Source: Clostridium sp.
Lineage (GTDB): Bacteria > Bacillota > Clostridia > Lachnospirales > Lachnospiraceae
Direction of reading: 5' to 3'
DNA length: 64,000 nt
NCBI GenBank assembly: GCA_021770825.1
Contig: JAETQD010000006.1
Span: forward strand, 1-64,000
The notes below the pieces were generated by a model. It had not been told where the DNA came from. It was given only the letters and a program-made list of their open reading frames with translations, and made no database searches. Positions 8,887-17,984 of the stretch are shown here, piece by piece; the stretch's first letter is position 1; every line of letters starts with the position of its first letter. Position numbers and translations under genes: made by a program.

Positions 8887-9711
8887 ATGGAAGACAAATG
8901 GAAGCTGCAAGTTCTGGGTACCCGGGGATCCTACCCCATGTCGGCGGCGGAATACACCGAGTTTGGAGGCAGCACCTCCTGTATGGCGGTGGAGCTTCAT
9001 GACACGGTGATCGTCTTCGATGCCGGAAGCGGACTCATGAAGTTAGGGCAGCGGCTGAAGGGACAAAAGAAGAAAAAACGAATCGACATTTTTTTAAGCC
9101 ACATGCATATGGACCATATCATCGGACTTTTCGGCTTTCCTCAGTTTTTTGAGCCGGACATGGAAATTCATCTGTATGGGGAGCCGAGAAACGGAGCGGG
9201 ATTTAAGGAACAGTTGGAACGTGTCATGGGACCGCCCTACTGGCCGGTGGGAATTGACGGATTCAAGGCCCGGACAGTCTTTCATGAAATCGGTCCGGGG
9301 GAGAAGGTTTCTTTGCCGGGAGAGATTTCGGTATCGGCTCTCAGGGGAAATCACCCCGATGAAAGTCTTTTATTCCGGATGGAAAAAGGGAAAAAAATCC
9401 TTGTATACGGTCTGGATTGTGAGATGGACCCATCAATGGAAAGAGATCTTCAGGAGTTTGCAAAAAATGCAGAACTTCTTATTTTTGATGCCAATTACCT
9501 GCCAAAGGACTTAGACGGCCATGAGGGCTGGGGACATTCCACCTGGGAGGCAGGAATCCGGCTGGCCCGGGCAGCAGGGGTGAAGCGGATTTTAATGACC
9601 CATTATTCCTGGGAATATACGGATGAAATTCTTAAGGGGCAGGAAAAGATGGCGAAACATGAGTATAGGGAGTGCATGTTTGCCAGAGAGGGAATGGAGA
9701 TTACAGTATGA
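8887..9711 (+). CDS. Metallo-beta-lactamase-fold hydrolase
   Basis: A 274-residue soluble protein with the HxHxDH motif SHMHMDH at residues 71-77, an N-terminal LGTRGSYP strand and GGSTSC, FDAGSG, and later His residues in GNHPDES, GWGHSTWEA and LMTHYS. This is the PhnP/RNase Z-like branch that often acts on phosphodiesters, including cyclic nucleotides. GTGAGG lies ahead of the ATG; no better start exists downstream of the predicted promoter. Its stop overlaps the start of the GAF/HD-GYP gene (ATGA), so the two are coupled. Placement beside cyclic-nucleotide genes makes phosphodiesterase activity an attractive inference. Substrate unproven. Confidence 0.8.
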   Translation: MEDKWKLQVLGTRGSYPMSAAEYTEFGGSTSCMAVELHDTVIVFDAGSGLMKLGQRLKGQKKKKRIDIFLSHMHMDHIIGLFGFPQFFEPDMEIHLYGEPRNGAGFKEQLERVMGPPYWPVGIDGFKARTVFHEIGPGEKVSLPGEISVSALRGNHPDESLLFRMEKGKKILVYGLDCEMDPSMERDLQEFAKNAELLIFDANYLPKDLDGHEGWGHSTWEAGIRLARAAGVKRILMTHYSWEYTDEILKGQEKMAKHEYRECMFAREGMEITV

Positions 9712-11180
9712 GACAGGAAGATGTGAAAAAGATACTGGAAATCGGGATTTCCCTGTCGGCAGAAAAGAATTTCAACCGGCTTCTGGAAAACATTTTAAGC
9801 CGTGTCATGGAGCTGGCCAACTGTGACGCGGGGACCTTATATCTGCTGGATGGGGAGGATCTTCGGTTTAAGATCATGCGAAACCATACCATGAAAACCT
9901 ATATGGGCGGAGACGGAACTGATCCCGGGCTTCCTCCGGTGAAGTTAAAAAGAGAGAATGTATGCGCTCTGTCCGTCCTGGAGGGAAAGACCATTAATAT
10001 AGAAGACGTCAGAAACTGTGAAGCGTATGACTTTTCGGGGCCAATCCGCTACGATGCCATGACGGGCTACCGCTCCAAGTCCATGCTGGTGGTGCCGTTG
10101 GAAAACCGGGAGGGGGAAAAGATCGGCGTTCTGCAGCTCATTAATCATATGGATGCAGACGGACGGGCCTGCAGGTTTCCAGAGGATGTGATTCCCATGG
10201 TGGAGTCGGTGGCCTCCCAGGCAGCCGTTACCATCCAGAATGCCCGCTATGTGGAGGACATCCGCGGCCTGTTCCAGTCCTTCGTGAAGGTGATGTCCTC
10301 GGCGGTCGATGAGAGGACACCCTATAACGGGTCCCATACCAGGCATATGGCCGAGTACGGCGCCAGATTTGTGGAGTTTCTCAATGAAACCTGCGTGCAG
10401 AAGGGAGAAGCGGTGTGGTTTTCTCCGGCACAGAAGGAAGAGCTTCTCATGAGCATCTGGCTCCATGATATCGGGAAGCTGGTGACGCCTTTGGAGGTCA
10501 TGAATAAGGAGGCCAGACTGACGCCAGGTCAGCATACGGAATTTACCCACAGGATGGAGCAGATCGGACTGCTTTCGGAAATCTGTATGCTGCGGGGACA
10601 GTGTCCGGAGGCGGACCATTGGCAGGTGAAAGAAAAAATCAGACAGGTCATGGCCCTGGTGGATGCTGTGAACACAGCAGGATTTGTGGGGGAGGACCGA
10701 ATCGAGGAACTTAAAGAGGCGGCGGCGCTTACCTTTACAGGACCGGATGGGAAGGTGATCAAGTGGCTTTCGGAGGAAGAATACGGGGCCCTTACCATAC
10801 GAAAGGGAACGCTCTCGGAGGCGGAACGGAAAATCATGGAAAGCCATGTGCTGGTGACAGATAAGCTGCTGTCTAAGATCAGGTTTTCCAAAGATCTGTC
10901 CCATGTGCGGGAGTGGGCGGCCAGCCATCATGAATACCTGGATGGCTCAGGGTACCCGAAGGGACTTTCCGGGGCACAGATTCCAAGGGAGGTCCGTATC
11001 ATTACGATTTTGGATATTTTTGATGCGTTGGTGGCTGACGACAGGCCATATAAACCGGGAATGCCGGTGGAGCGGGCGCTTTCCATTCTGACTGCCATGG
11101 CAGAAAAGGAAGGAAAGCTGGATTCGGAGCTTACGAAGCTTTTTGTGAAAAGCAGATGCTGGGAAGGCAGAAGGGGATAA
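9708..11180 (+). CDS. GAF domain plus HD-GYP-type phosphodiesterase
   Basis: A 490-residue cytoplasmic protein. A GAF sensor domain covers about 15-170 (ANCDAGTLYLLD, SMLVVPLENREGEKIGVLQL). An HD-GYP domain follows, with LHDIGK (His253, Asp254), HHEYLDGSGYPKGL (His407, His408) and LDIFDALVADDRPYK. HD-GYP enzymes degrade cyclic di-GMP or related cyclic dinucleotides. Between HDIGK and HHE there are about 150 residues, longer than in most HD-GYP domains, so there is an insertion around 290-390. ATG 9708 overlaps the previous stop. It links cyclic dinucleotide turnover to the cAMP-type cyclase downstream. Confidence 0.88.
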   Translation: MRQEDVKKILEIGISLSAEKNFNRLLENILSRVMELANCDAGTLYLLDGEDLRFKIMRNHTMKTYMGGDGTDPGLPPVKLKRENVCALSVLEGKTINIEDVRNCEAYDFSGPIRYDAMTGYRSKSMLVVPLENREGEKIGVLQLINHMDADGRACRFPEDVIPMVESVASQAAVTIQNARYVEDIRGLFQSFVKVMSSAVDERTPYNGSHTRHMAEYGARFVEFLNETCVQKGEAVWFSPAQKEELLMSIWLHDIGKLVTPLEVMNKEARLTPGQHTEFTHRMEQIGLLSEICMLRGQCPEADHWQVKEKIRQVMALVDAVNTAGFVGEDRIEELKEAAALTFTGPDGKVIKWLSEEEYGALTIRKGTLSEAERKIMESHVLVTDKLLSKIRFSKDLSHVREWAASHHEYLDGSGYPKGLSGAQIPREVRIITILDIFDALVADDRPYKPGMPVERALSILTAMAEKEGKLDSELTKLFVKSRCWEGRRG

Positions 11181-11201
11181 AACGACAGCGGGAGAAAAGG
11201 T

Positions 11202-14200
11202 ATGGAAAAAAACAGAAGAAAAATCAGATGGTATGCGGCAGCAGTATTTTTCATGGTACTGGCGTTATGTGCAGGAGGGGTTACGGCTCTGGCATCCGAG
11301 AAAACGGCAGCATCCATGCGGCTTTCCAGGACGGAAGGCACCGTTGAGGTGACCAATAAAAACGGCAGGAACATGGGAACCAAGGCGGATATGAAGCTTT
11401 TTAGCGGCTATCAGGTCAGCACCGGGGAGGAAAGCTATGCGTGGATGAATCTGGATGATGAGACGCTTGCCAAGCTGGATGCATACAGTGCATCGGAAAT
11501 CCGGAAAAACGGAAAGGAGCTGGAGATTTTCTTAACCTCCGGAAACCTGTTTTTCCATGTGATGGAACCTCTTGCGGAGGACGAGACGCTTAATATCAGG
11601 ACCTCCACCATGGTGACGGGAATCCGCGGCACGGCCGGATGGGTGAAGATCATCAATGAGCGGCAGACAAGGCTGTATGTGCTGGAGGGGCAGGTCCAGT
11701 GTATGGTGGCTGATCCTGTCACCGGGCAGATGAAACGGATTGTTTTAAAGGCCGGACAGGTGGCTGATTTTGTGGTATATGACAAGACGAAAATCGGGGA
11801 TAAGTGTGACATTTTCCTTGGAAGATATACGGAAGAGGATGTGGACGGATTTGTGGCGGCAGAGCCTTCCGGAAACAGGACGCTGTGTGAGAAAATACGC
11901 AGGGACAGCGGGCTGGATCCGGATAAAATCATTGCCGGAGCCGCAGACAGACTGAAAAAGGACCGGGAGCTCCAGAGACAGAAGCAGAAGGAGATTTTGA
12001 CCGGGGTTTATGACCAAGACCGTAATGTGATTGAGCATCCGAAGTTTAAGAGACAGGAGGAGCGGGATAACAATGATCGCGGAGATAATAGTGGCGGAAA
12101 TAGTGGCGGAAGCGGAAATCCGGTAAGGCCCACGGATCCGACAAGGCCCGCAAATCCCACGGACCCGACAGAGCCGACGAGCCCGGCGAATCCCACAGAC
12201 CCAGCGGAGCCGACGAGCCCCGCAAATCCCATAGACCCCACGGAACCGGAGTCTGATACCATTGTGCTGACCATGCCTGTGACGGCAAAGGAGGTACATG
12301 ATTATCTTCAGGTGAAGCGGGTGGTCATCATCAATGCTGGAACGGGAAACAATACACTTTTCATCGACTATCCGGTGGTGGTGCCTGACGGGAAGTTCCT
12401 TACCATGAATGCAGGAGTCCATATGGACGTGGGAGCAGAACCGCTTCAGATTGACGGTACCCTGGATATGGCCGGGAATGTGATGAACGGTACTACCATT
12501 ACAAATACCAGCATGAATACCTTCAAAGTTGGGGGTACATTCGAGAATAACGGAACAATTGAAAATACAGGCCGGATTGTGGCCGCTTCCGGAATCAGGA
12601 GTATCGGCGGCACCATCAACAACAGCGGTGTGATCGAAGGCGCTGTCACAGCGGCGGGCGGTACGTTGTCCTTAAGGAGCGGGGGAAGTCTGGATACGAA
12701 AATCTGCGTGGAAGGGGATGGAACCGTACTGCTTCAGGGCGGAACCGTTCCCGGGGCAGAGGTTTCCGGCGGAATCCTTAAGCTGGAGACAGGCACCCTT
12801 GCGGAAATTACCGTAACCGGAGGCACGGCCGTGGTGAACGGAACCGTTCCTTCAGCCAGTGTGAGCGGCGGAATTCTTTCCGTGGAGTCCGGAACCCTTT
12901 CGGAGGCCAAAGTGAACGGCGGCGTGATGACGGTAAAGGGCAGTACGGTGCCTGCGGTTTATCTGAATGGAGGCGAGCTTCAGGCGGCTGGCGGAACCAT
13001 AGCGAATGCAGAAATTACGGCAGGAATGCTTAAGGTGAACGGCGGAACTGTGGAAACGGCGGTCATTGAAAACGGTAATGCTTTTGTAAAAGGCGGCACG
13101 GTGACATCCCTGGAAAGAAAGGGAGGAGATTCGCTGTCCATAGACGCCGGAACCGTGAAGACCCTTAAAAATGTCACGGGAGATGTGACGGTTTCCGGCG
13201 GAGATGTGGAAAACTTTGAGAATATCGCAGGCGGCGTAAATATTTCGGACGGAACTGTCACTGCAATAAACATGAAGTCCGGAACACTTGCAGTTTCTGG
13301 CGGAACGGTGGATGCCATAGAGGTGGAGACCGGAGCAGGACTTTCCGTGGATGGAGGTACGACCGGGTCTGTCAGCATTTTTGGCGGAGAGGCAAAGATC
13401 TCTGCGGGCGAAATTGGTACGGTTCTGGTGAATCAGGGTGCGCTGCATATGGAAGGCGGAACCGTGACTGATGGTATCACAGCAGAAGGAGCTGGAAACT
13501 ATGTTGAGGTCCAGGGAGGAGAAATCCTCGCAGGGAAAGCCAGTACCGGTGCTGCCATCACGGTGGATGTACCGGGAGCGGAAAATCAGGAAATGCTGCC
13601 AAATGCAGCAAATGTGGTGCTTGGAAGCTGTATCGTGGACGGAGACACCGCGGGCGGAGACGCTAAGAAAGCGGTTCTCGTAAAGAATGGAATTGTGAGA
13701 CTGGAAAATCCGGGAGACGGAGACGGAATGACCAGAATTATGGCTGCGGATGTCAATGGCCTTATGGTTCTGGGAGACGGTACTGCAGACGGAGACACAA
13801 GTTCTGCGGCCATATTCTGGATGGGAGCAGACAGCGGATATAAATCCATTACCAATGAAACGATCTTTGTTTGTGCAAGAAGTGAAGAAAAGGTGATTCC
13901 CAAAGCGGCATACGATACGGTGGCAGAGGCGCTTGAAAACGCAGGGCCGGATGATGTGGTGATGCTTAAGCGGGACTATGAGCAGGAGAATGGTACAGCA
14001 CTCAGGATTGCACAGGGAAGCGGGACGAATCCTGTGGTACTGGATTTGAAGGGATGTACGTACAGCAGCTTGAGCTTGTCCCTGGGAGGAGCTGCGGATG
14101 CAGACTTGTCTGGCGGACTGCGGATTTGTGACAGGCTGAAACAGGGAACGGTGGAAACGGCAAAGGCTGTGGAGATCGGAACCGGAGGAAGCTTACAGGT

Positions 14201-15110
14201 TGACGGCGGCGTGAAGATGGTGTCTGGCACGAATTCGGCAGATGGACAGACAGTGCTTAAAATCAGCGGAGGAACGGCTGTACTGGGAGAAGAAGAAACC
14301 GAAGGAGAGCTGGCAGTGAAGCCGGCGGTGATATGTTCTAACAATAAATCAGACAGTCCAGTGGTGAGTATTTCGGATGGTAATCTGACAATCAACAATG
14401 CGAAAATTGTGTCGGAATCCACAGGATATAATAGTGCAGCAGTTTATATCAGCGGACCTTCACAGACAGCGATTAATGCCGGGGCAGAACTGGTATCTGA
14501 ATCAAGAACTGGAACTTTGAAGATTGATTTTACGGCAGATGAAAAGTCTTCAAACTGGGTGAATTATGAAGGAGGAAGTATCTGTAATGAATATTCCAAT
14601 GGAGCATCTATTTCTTTGTGGACGCAGGACATTATAGAGAATACAAAAGGACTAATTCCTACAAATATAGGCTCTGAGAATGGAACAGATGTAAAAGGGC
14701 ATATTAAAGCATTGATAACCTGTGGAGCAACCGGAGATATTATGGGTCAAAACGGGTATACAAGCAAACAGGAGTCAGATGGCTATTATCATGTAAGACC
14801 GATTGGCACAGCTATCGCCACCTTCTCCAACGCAGCATTGGCAGCAACTTCCTCCAATGCTTATGCACCTTCCAGTGTGGCCAGTATCCCTGAAACTCCG
14901 GAGAAGCGGCCAAAGCCTGCTGCTACCTCTTCCAATGCGTTCCTTCCGGTGACGTCAGAGAGCATGCAGTCTGTAAAGTCCGGTGACACCCCGGAAGAAG
15001 GAGAATCTCCGGCATCCGGTGAGAACCCGGCACCCGCACCAAACGGGACCACCCCGGCCGCTGGCCCGGGGAAAAAGGATGAGGACGGAAAGGTGAGCGA
15101 GGAGGCATGA
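11202..15110 (+). CDS. Large exported FecR-domain protein with beta-helix repeats
   Basis: A 1302-residue exported protein. A signal or anchor segment covers ~9-31. A FecR-like domain follows at ~38-190 (SYAWMNLDDETLAKLDA, FLTSGNLFFHV, TSTMVTGIRGTAGW, VLEGQVQCMV). A Pro/Thr-rich spacer at ~305-350 repeats PTDPT and PANPTDP. Residues ~380-900 are a long series of short Gly-rich repeats with the form GGT-(V/L)-x-V-x-GG, as in pectate-lyase-like beta-helices. The C-terminus repeats ATSSNA and is Pro/Glu-rich, with no LPxTG signal. FecR proteins next to CHASE2 adenylate cyclases recur in bacteria, where the FecR part is thought to signal to the cyclase; that link is inferred here from neighbourhood. 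Confidence 0.85.
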   Translation: MEKNRRKIRWYAAAVFFMVLALCAGGVTALASEKTAASMRLSRTEGTVEVTNKNGRNMGTKADMKLFSGYQVSTGEESYAWMNLDDETLAKLDAYSASEIRKNGKELEIFLTSGNLFFHVMEPLAEDETLNIRTSTMVTGIRGTAGWVKIINERQTRLYVLEGQVQCMVADPVTGQMKRIVLKAGQVADFVVYDKTKIGDKCDIFLGRYTEEDVDGFVAAEPSGNRTLCEKIRRDSGLDPDKIIAGAADRLKKDRELQRQKQKEILTGVYDQDRNVIEHPKFKRQEERDNNDRGDNSGGNSGGSGNPVRPTDPTRPANPTDPTEPTSPANPTDPAEPTSPANPIDPTEPESDTIVLTMPVTAKEVHDYLQVKRVVIINAGTGNNTLFIDYPVVVPDGKFLTMNAGVHMDVGAEPLQIDGTLDMAGNVMNGTTITNTSMNTFKVGGTFENNGTIENTGRIVAASGIRSIGGTINNSGVIEGAVTAAGGTLSLRSGGSLDTKICVEGDGTVLLQGGTVPGAEVSGGILKLETGTLAEITVTGGTAVVNGTVPSASVSGGILSVESGTLSEAKVNGGVMTVKGSTVPAVYLNGGELQAAGGTIANAEITAGMLKVNGGTVETAVIENGNAFVKGGTVTSLERKGGDSLSIDAGTVKTLKNVTGDVTVSGGDVENFENIAGGVNISDGTVTAINMKSGTLAVSGGTVDAIEVETGAGLSVDGGTTGSVSIFGGEAKISAGEIGTVLVNQGALHMEGGTVTDGITAEGAGNYVEVQGGEILAGKASTGAAITVDVPGAENQEMLPNAANVVLGSCIVDGDTAGGDAKKAVLVKNGIVRLENPGDGDGMTRIMAADVNGLMVLGDGTADGDTSSAAIFWMGADSGYKSITNETIFVCARSEEKVIPKAAYDTVAEALENAGPDDVVMLKRDYEQENGTALRIAQGSGTNPVVLDLKGCTYSSLSLSLGGAADADLSGGLRICDRLKQGTVETAKAVEIGTGGSLQVDGGVKMVSGTNSADGQTVLKISGGTAVLGEEETEGELAVKPAVICSNNKSDSPVVSISDGNLTINNAKIVSESTGYNSAAVYISGPSQTAINAGAELVSESRTGTLKIDFTADEKSSNWVNYEGGSICNEYSNGASISLWTQDIIENTKGLIPTNIGSENGTDVKGHIKALITCGATGDIMGQNGYTSKQESDGYYHVRPIGTAIATFSNAALAATSSNAYAPSSVASIPETPEKRPKPAATSSNAFLPVTSESMQSVKSGDTPEEGESPASGENPAPAPNGTTPAAGPGKKDEDGKVSEEA

Positions 15111-15112
15111 GA

Positions 15113-16108
15113 ATGAGAAGAAAAGCAGCAATCGGCATTATGGCAGCAGCTCTGTCTGTGAGCTTTGCATTCCCGGCGGCCGCTCTGGATGTGGAGAACC
15201 GGGTGATCGTGGATGTTCCGCTGGAAACGGACCAGGAGGTGTTAAGTCTCATGGATGTGATCTGCGGCGCTTCGGGAATCACAGTCACATCCGATGGCAG
15301 CTTCCTTGTGACCGATACCTATAACAAAAACGTATGGAAGGTGAGGGGCAAAGAAAGTACCGTCTATGCCGGAGAAGGAGGCGTCCGTGATCTCTGGGGA
15401 GAGCCTGTCGGCGGCTACAACGATGGAGCTGCCAGCGAGAGCTTTTTTAAAGAGCCCTGGGCCATCGCTCCCTTCCTTGACGGCTACGCAGTTTCTGACA
15501 CGGCCAACAATGCGGTCCGTTTCCTGGGACCCGATGGTGTCCAGACGGCCACAGGAAAAATCAGACCGGGCTTTAAAAACGGAATCGGAACCCAGGCAGA
15601 CTTTAATCACCCAACGGGGCTGGCAGCCGATGAAGAAGGAAGTCTTTACATTGCTGACACCAATAACAACATGATACGGAAAATCACATTCTATGGAGAA
15701 GTGACCACATACCTTTCAGGCCTCAATGAGCCCACCGGACTCTGCTACAAGGGCGGTTCCCTCTATGTGGCAGAATCCGGTGCCCACCGGGTTTTAAAAG
15801 TGACCGGAGGCGTGATTGAAACGGTCATGGGAGACGGAACCGAGGGAAGCCGTGACGGAGCTGTTTCGCAGGCGCGGTTTTCCAATCCCCAGGGAGTGGC
15901 TGTGGGTGATGACGGAGCGGTCTATGTTTCCGACACCGGAAACCATGAGGTGCGGAAAATCCAAAACGGTACGGTAACGACCATACTGTCCTGTGATCAG
16001 ACCAGGCTTGAGCAGTATCCCATGGCTCCCAGAGGGCTGGCGGTTCTTGGGGACAAGCTGTATGTGTGTGATACCTTTGCAAGAAAAGTACTGGTATTGG
16101 CAAAATGA
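15113..16108 (+). CDS. Exported NHL-repeat beta-propeller protein
   Basis: A 331-residue protein with a signal peptide (MRRKAAIGIMAAALSVSFAF, likely cut after Ala near 24) and at least five NHL repeats such as HPTGLAADEEGSLYIADTNN, NPQGVAVGDDGAVYVSDTGN and APRGLAVLGDKLYVCDTFA. NHL propellers bind proteins or carbohydrates. The FecR gene ends in GCATGA so an ATG at 15107 overlaps it, but the ATG at 15113 is better spaced from AGGAGG (15100-15105). It lies between FecR and CHASE2 genes, which suggests an extracytoplasmic sensing part of the same pathway. The ligand is unknown. Confidence 0.88.
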   Translation: MRRKAAIGIMAAALSVSFAFPAAALDVENRVIVDVPLETDQEVLSLMDVICGASGITVTSDGSFLVTDTYNKNVWKVRGKESTVYAGEGGVRDLWGEPVGGYNDGAASESFFKEPWAIAPFLDGYAVSDTANNAVRFLGPDGVQTATGKIRPGFKNGIGTQADFNHPTGLAADEEGSLYIADTNNNMIRKITFYGEVTTYLSGLNEPTGLCYKGGSLYVAESGAHRVLKVTGGVIETVMGDGTEGSRDGAVSQARFSNPQGVAVGDDGAVYVSDTGNHEVRKIQNGTVTTILSCDQTRLEQYPMAPRGLAVLGDKLYVCDTFARKVLVLAK

Positions 16109-16119
16109 TGGGGGAGACC

Positions 16120-17913
16120 ATGAAAACAAAATTCTGGGCAGTATTGGCGGCCGCAGGCATTACCTTGCTTGCGGCCTTTGGCCTTTTTGACAGCCTTGAT
16201 CGGAGCCTGGCCGACCGGATGTTCCAGGAGGAGCAGGCATCAGACGGAGATATTGTACTGGTGGAGATTAATCAGGAAACGCTGGACGCCCTGGGTCCCT
16301 TCAGGGACTGGGAGCGGGACCTTATGGCCAGGGCCATTGACATCATGAACCGGTCGGAGGACTGCCGCCCGGCTGTCATTGGTATTGATATTCTTTATAC
16401 AGGGAAATCCATGGCAGGTCATGACCTGGCCCTGGCATCGGCAGCCGAGCACCATGGAAACGTGGTGCTGGCTTCTGCCGCAGAATTCACCGATGGACTG
16501 CGGATGGGAGCAGACGGCAGCTTTTATCTGGATTCCATGTTCTTAAGTTCCTATGGAGAGCCCTATGAGGAACTGAAAAGCGTCACAAAACAGGGCCACA
16601 TCAACGCCATGTATGACACCGATGGAATTTTAAGACACTGCCTCTGGGAGCTCTCGCTGGAGGATAGGACGGTTCCTTCCTTTGCGGCCGTTGTGGCGGA
16701 TACATACAGGGCGGCGCTGGGGGATGAAGAAATCATAAAGCCGCCCACAGACCGCAAGGGGTTCTGGTATCTGCCTTACACCGGAAAGCCGGGAGATTAC
16801 AGCGAATCCCTCTCTCTTTTGGATGTGATCGAAGGCCATGTTCCGGCTGAGTACTTTGCGGACCGGATTGTGCTGATCGGGCCATATGCGGCAGGCCTCC
16901 AGGACAGCTATGTGACAGCTATTGACCATGCAGCCCCCATGTACGGAGTGGAATATCAGGCCAACGCCATCGAAGCTTTGCTCCGTGGGGACTATAAGCG
17001 GGAAGCCGGGGATGGAATCCAGCTTCTGGTGCTGTTCGCAGTCATTTTGGCATGTCTGGCCGGGTTCTGGAAGCGCCCGATGACCCAGTCCACAGCCCTG
17101 TGGCTTTTGGTGTGCGCCGGATATCTGGGATTCTGCCAGTGGATGTACGGACGGGGGCTTTTGCTGAGGGTTCTCTGGATCCCTCTGGGCGTGACCATAT
17201 TATATATAGGAAGCATTGCCGTCAATTACGTGTGGTCCGTGGTGGAAAAGCGCCGCATCACCAGTACCTTCAAGCGGTATGTGGCCCCGGAAATTGTCAA
17301 CGAAATTTTGGAACATGGCAGTGAAAACTTTCTGGAGTCCGGAGGAAAGGTGGTGGAAATCGCAGTGCTGTTTGTGGATGTCCGCGGTTTCACATCCATG
17401 TCGGAGGCCTTATCTCCGGAAGAGGTGGTGGAGATCTTAAACCGGTACCTCACGCTGACCGCGCGGTGCATCATGGGCCACGGAGGAACTCTGGACAAAT
17501 TTATCGGGGATGCAGCCATGGCTTTCTGGGGAGCGCCGCGGCCCCAGGAGGACTTTGTAATGAATGCAGCCAGGACAGCCGTGGCCATGCGCCAGGGTTC
17601 GGAGGAACTGTCAAAGGAACTGACGGAACGGTTCGGGCGCACGGTTTCCTTTGGAATCGGCATTCATGTGGGCGAGGCCGTGGTGGGAAATATCGGTTCC
17701 CCGGAGCGGATGGACTATACGGCCATTGGAGATACGGTAAACACGGCCTCCCGTCTGGAATCCATTGCGCCGGGCGGAACCATCTATATTTCCAGAGAGG
17801 TGGCCGCCCGGCTGGAGGGAAGAATCCGAACCACGCCGCTTACGCACAAGGTACATCTTAAGGGAAAGGCAGGAGAACAGGAAATCCTGATTCTGGAAGA
17901 GATTTTGGAATAA
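16120..17913 (+). CDS. CHASE2-domain adenylate cyclase
   Basis: A 597-residue membrane receptor cyclase. After an N-terminal transmembrane segment (~8-24), a CHASE2 extracellular sensor covers ~25-300 (PAVIGIDILYTGK, DRIVLIGPYAAGLQD). Three transmembrane helices follow at ~302-380, then a class III cyclase domain at ~410-585. Catalytic features are visible: LFVDVRGFTSMSE with the first metal Asp, GGTLDKFIGDAAMAFWG with the adenine-selecting Lys and the second metal Asp, and DYTAIGDTVNTASRL. The product is probably cAMP. The ATG at 16120 follows GGGGGAGA; the ATG at 16105 overlaps the NHL stop. FecR, NHL and CHASE2 genes together suggest surface-driven cyclic nucleotide signalling. Confidence 0.9.
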   Translation: MKTKFWAVLAAAGITLLAAFGLFDSLDRSLADRMFQEEQASDGDIVLVEINQETLDALGPFRDWERDLMARAIDIMNRSEDCRPAVIGIDILYTGKSMAGHDLALASAAEHHGNVVLASAAEFTDGLRMGADGSFYLDSMFLSSYGEPYEELKSVTKQGHINAMYDTDGILRHCLWELSLEDRTVPSFAAVVADTYRAALGDEEIIKPPTDRKGFWYLPYTGKPGDYSESLSLLDVIEGHVPAEYFADRIVLIGPYAAGLQDSYVTAIDHAAPMYGVEYQANAIEALLRGDYKREAGDGIQLLVLFAVILACLAGFWKRPMTQSTALWLLVCAGYLGFCQWMYGRGLLLRVLWIPLGVTILYIGSIAVNYVWSVVEKRRITSTFKRYVAPEIVNEILEHGSENFLESGGKVVEIAVLFVDVRGFTSMSEALSPEEVVEILNRYLTLTARCIMGHGGTLDKFIGDAAMAFWGAPRPQEDFVMNAARTAVAMRQGSEELSKELTERFGRTVSFGIGIHVGEAVVGNIGSPERMDYTAIGDTVNTASRLESIAPGGTIYISREVAARLEGRIRTTPLTHKVHLKGKAGEQEILILEEILE

Positions 17914-17920
17914 GAGGCCG

Positions 17921-17949
17921 TTGCGGGTTTTAAGTTTTTTCTGTATAAT
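17921..17949 (+). promoter_or_regulatory. Sigma-A-type promoter of the LTA-synthase-like gene
   Basis: TTGCGG (17921-17926), 17 bases, TATAAT (17944-17949), with transcription expected near 17957 and AAGGAG before the ATG at 17985. Confidence 0.65.
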
Positions 17950-17984
17950 ATTCTCGGACAAAATCTGTCAAGGAGAAATGTGAC

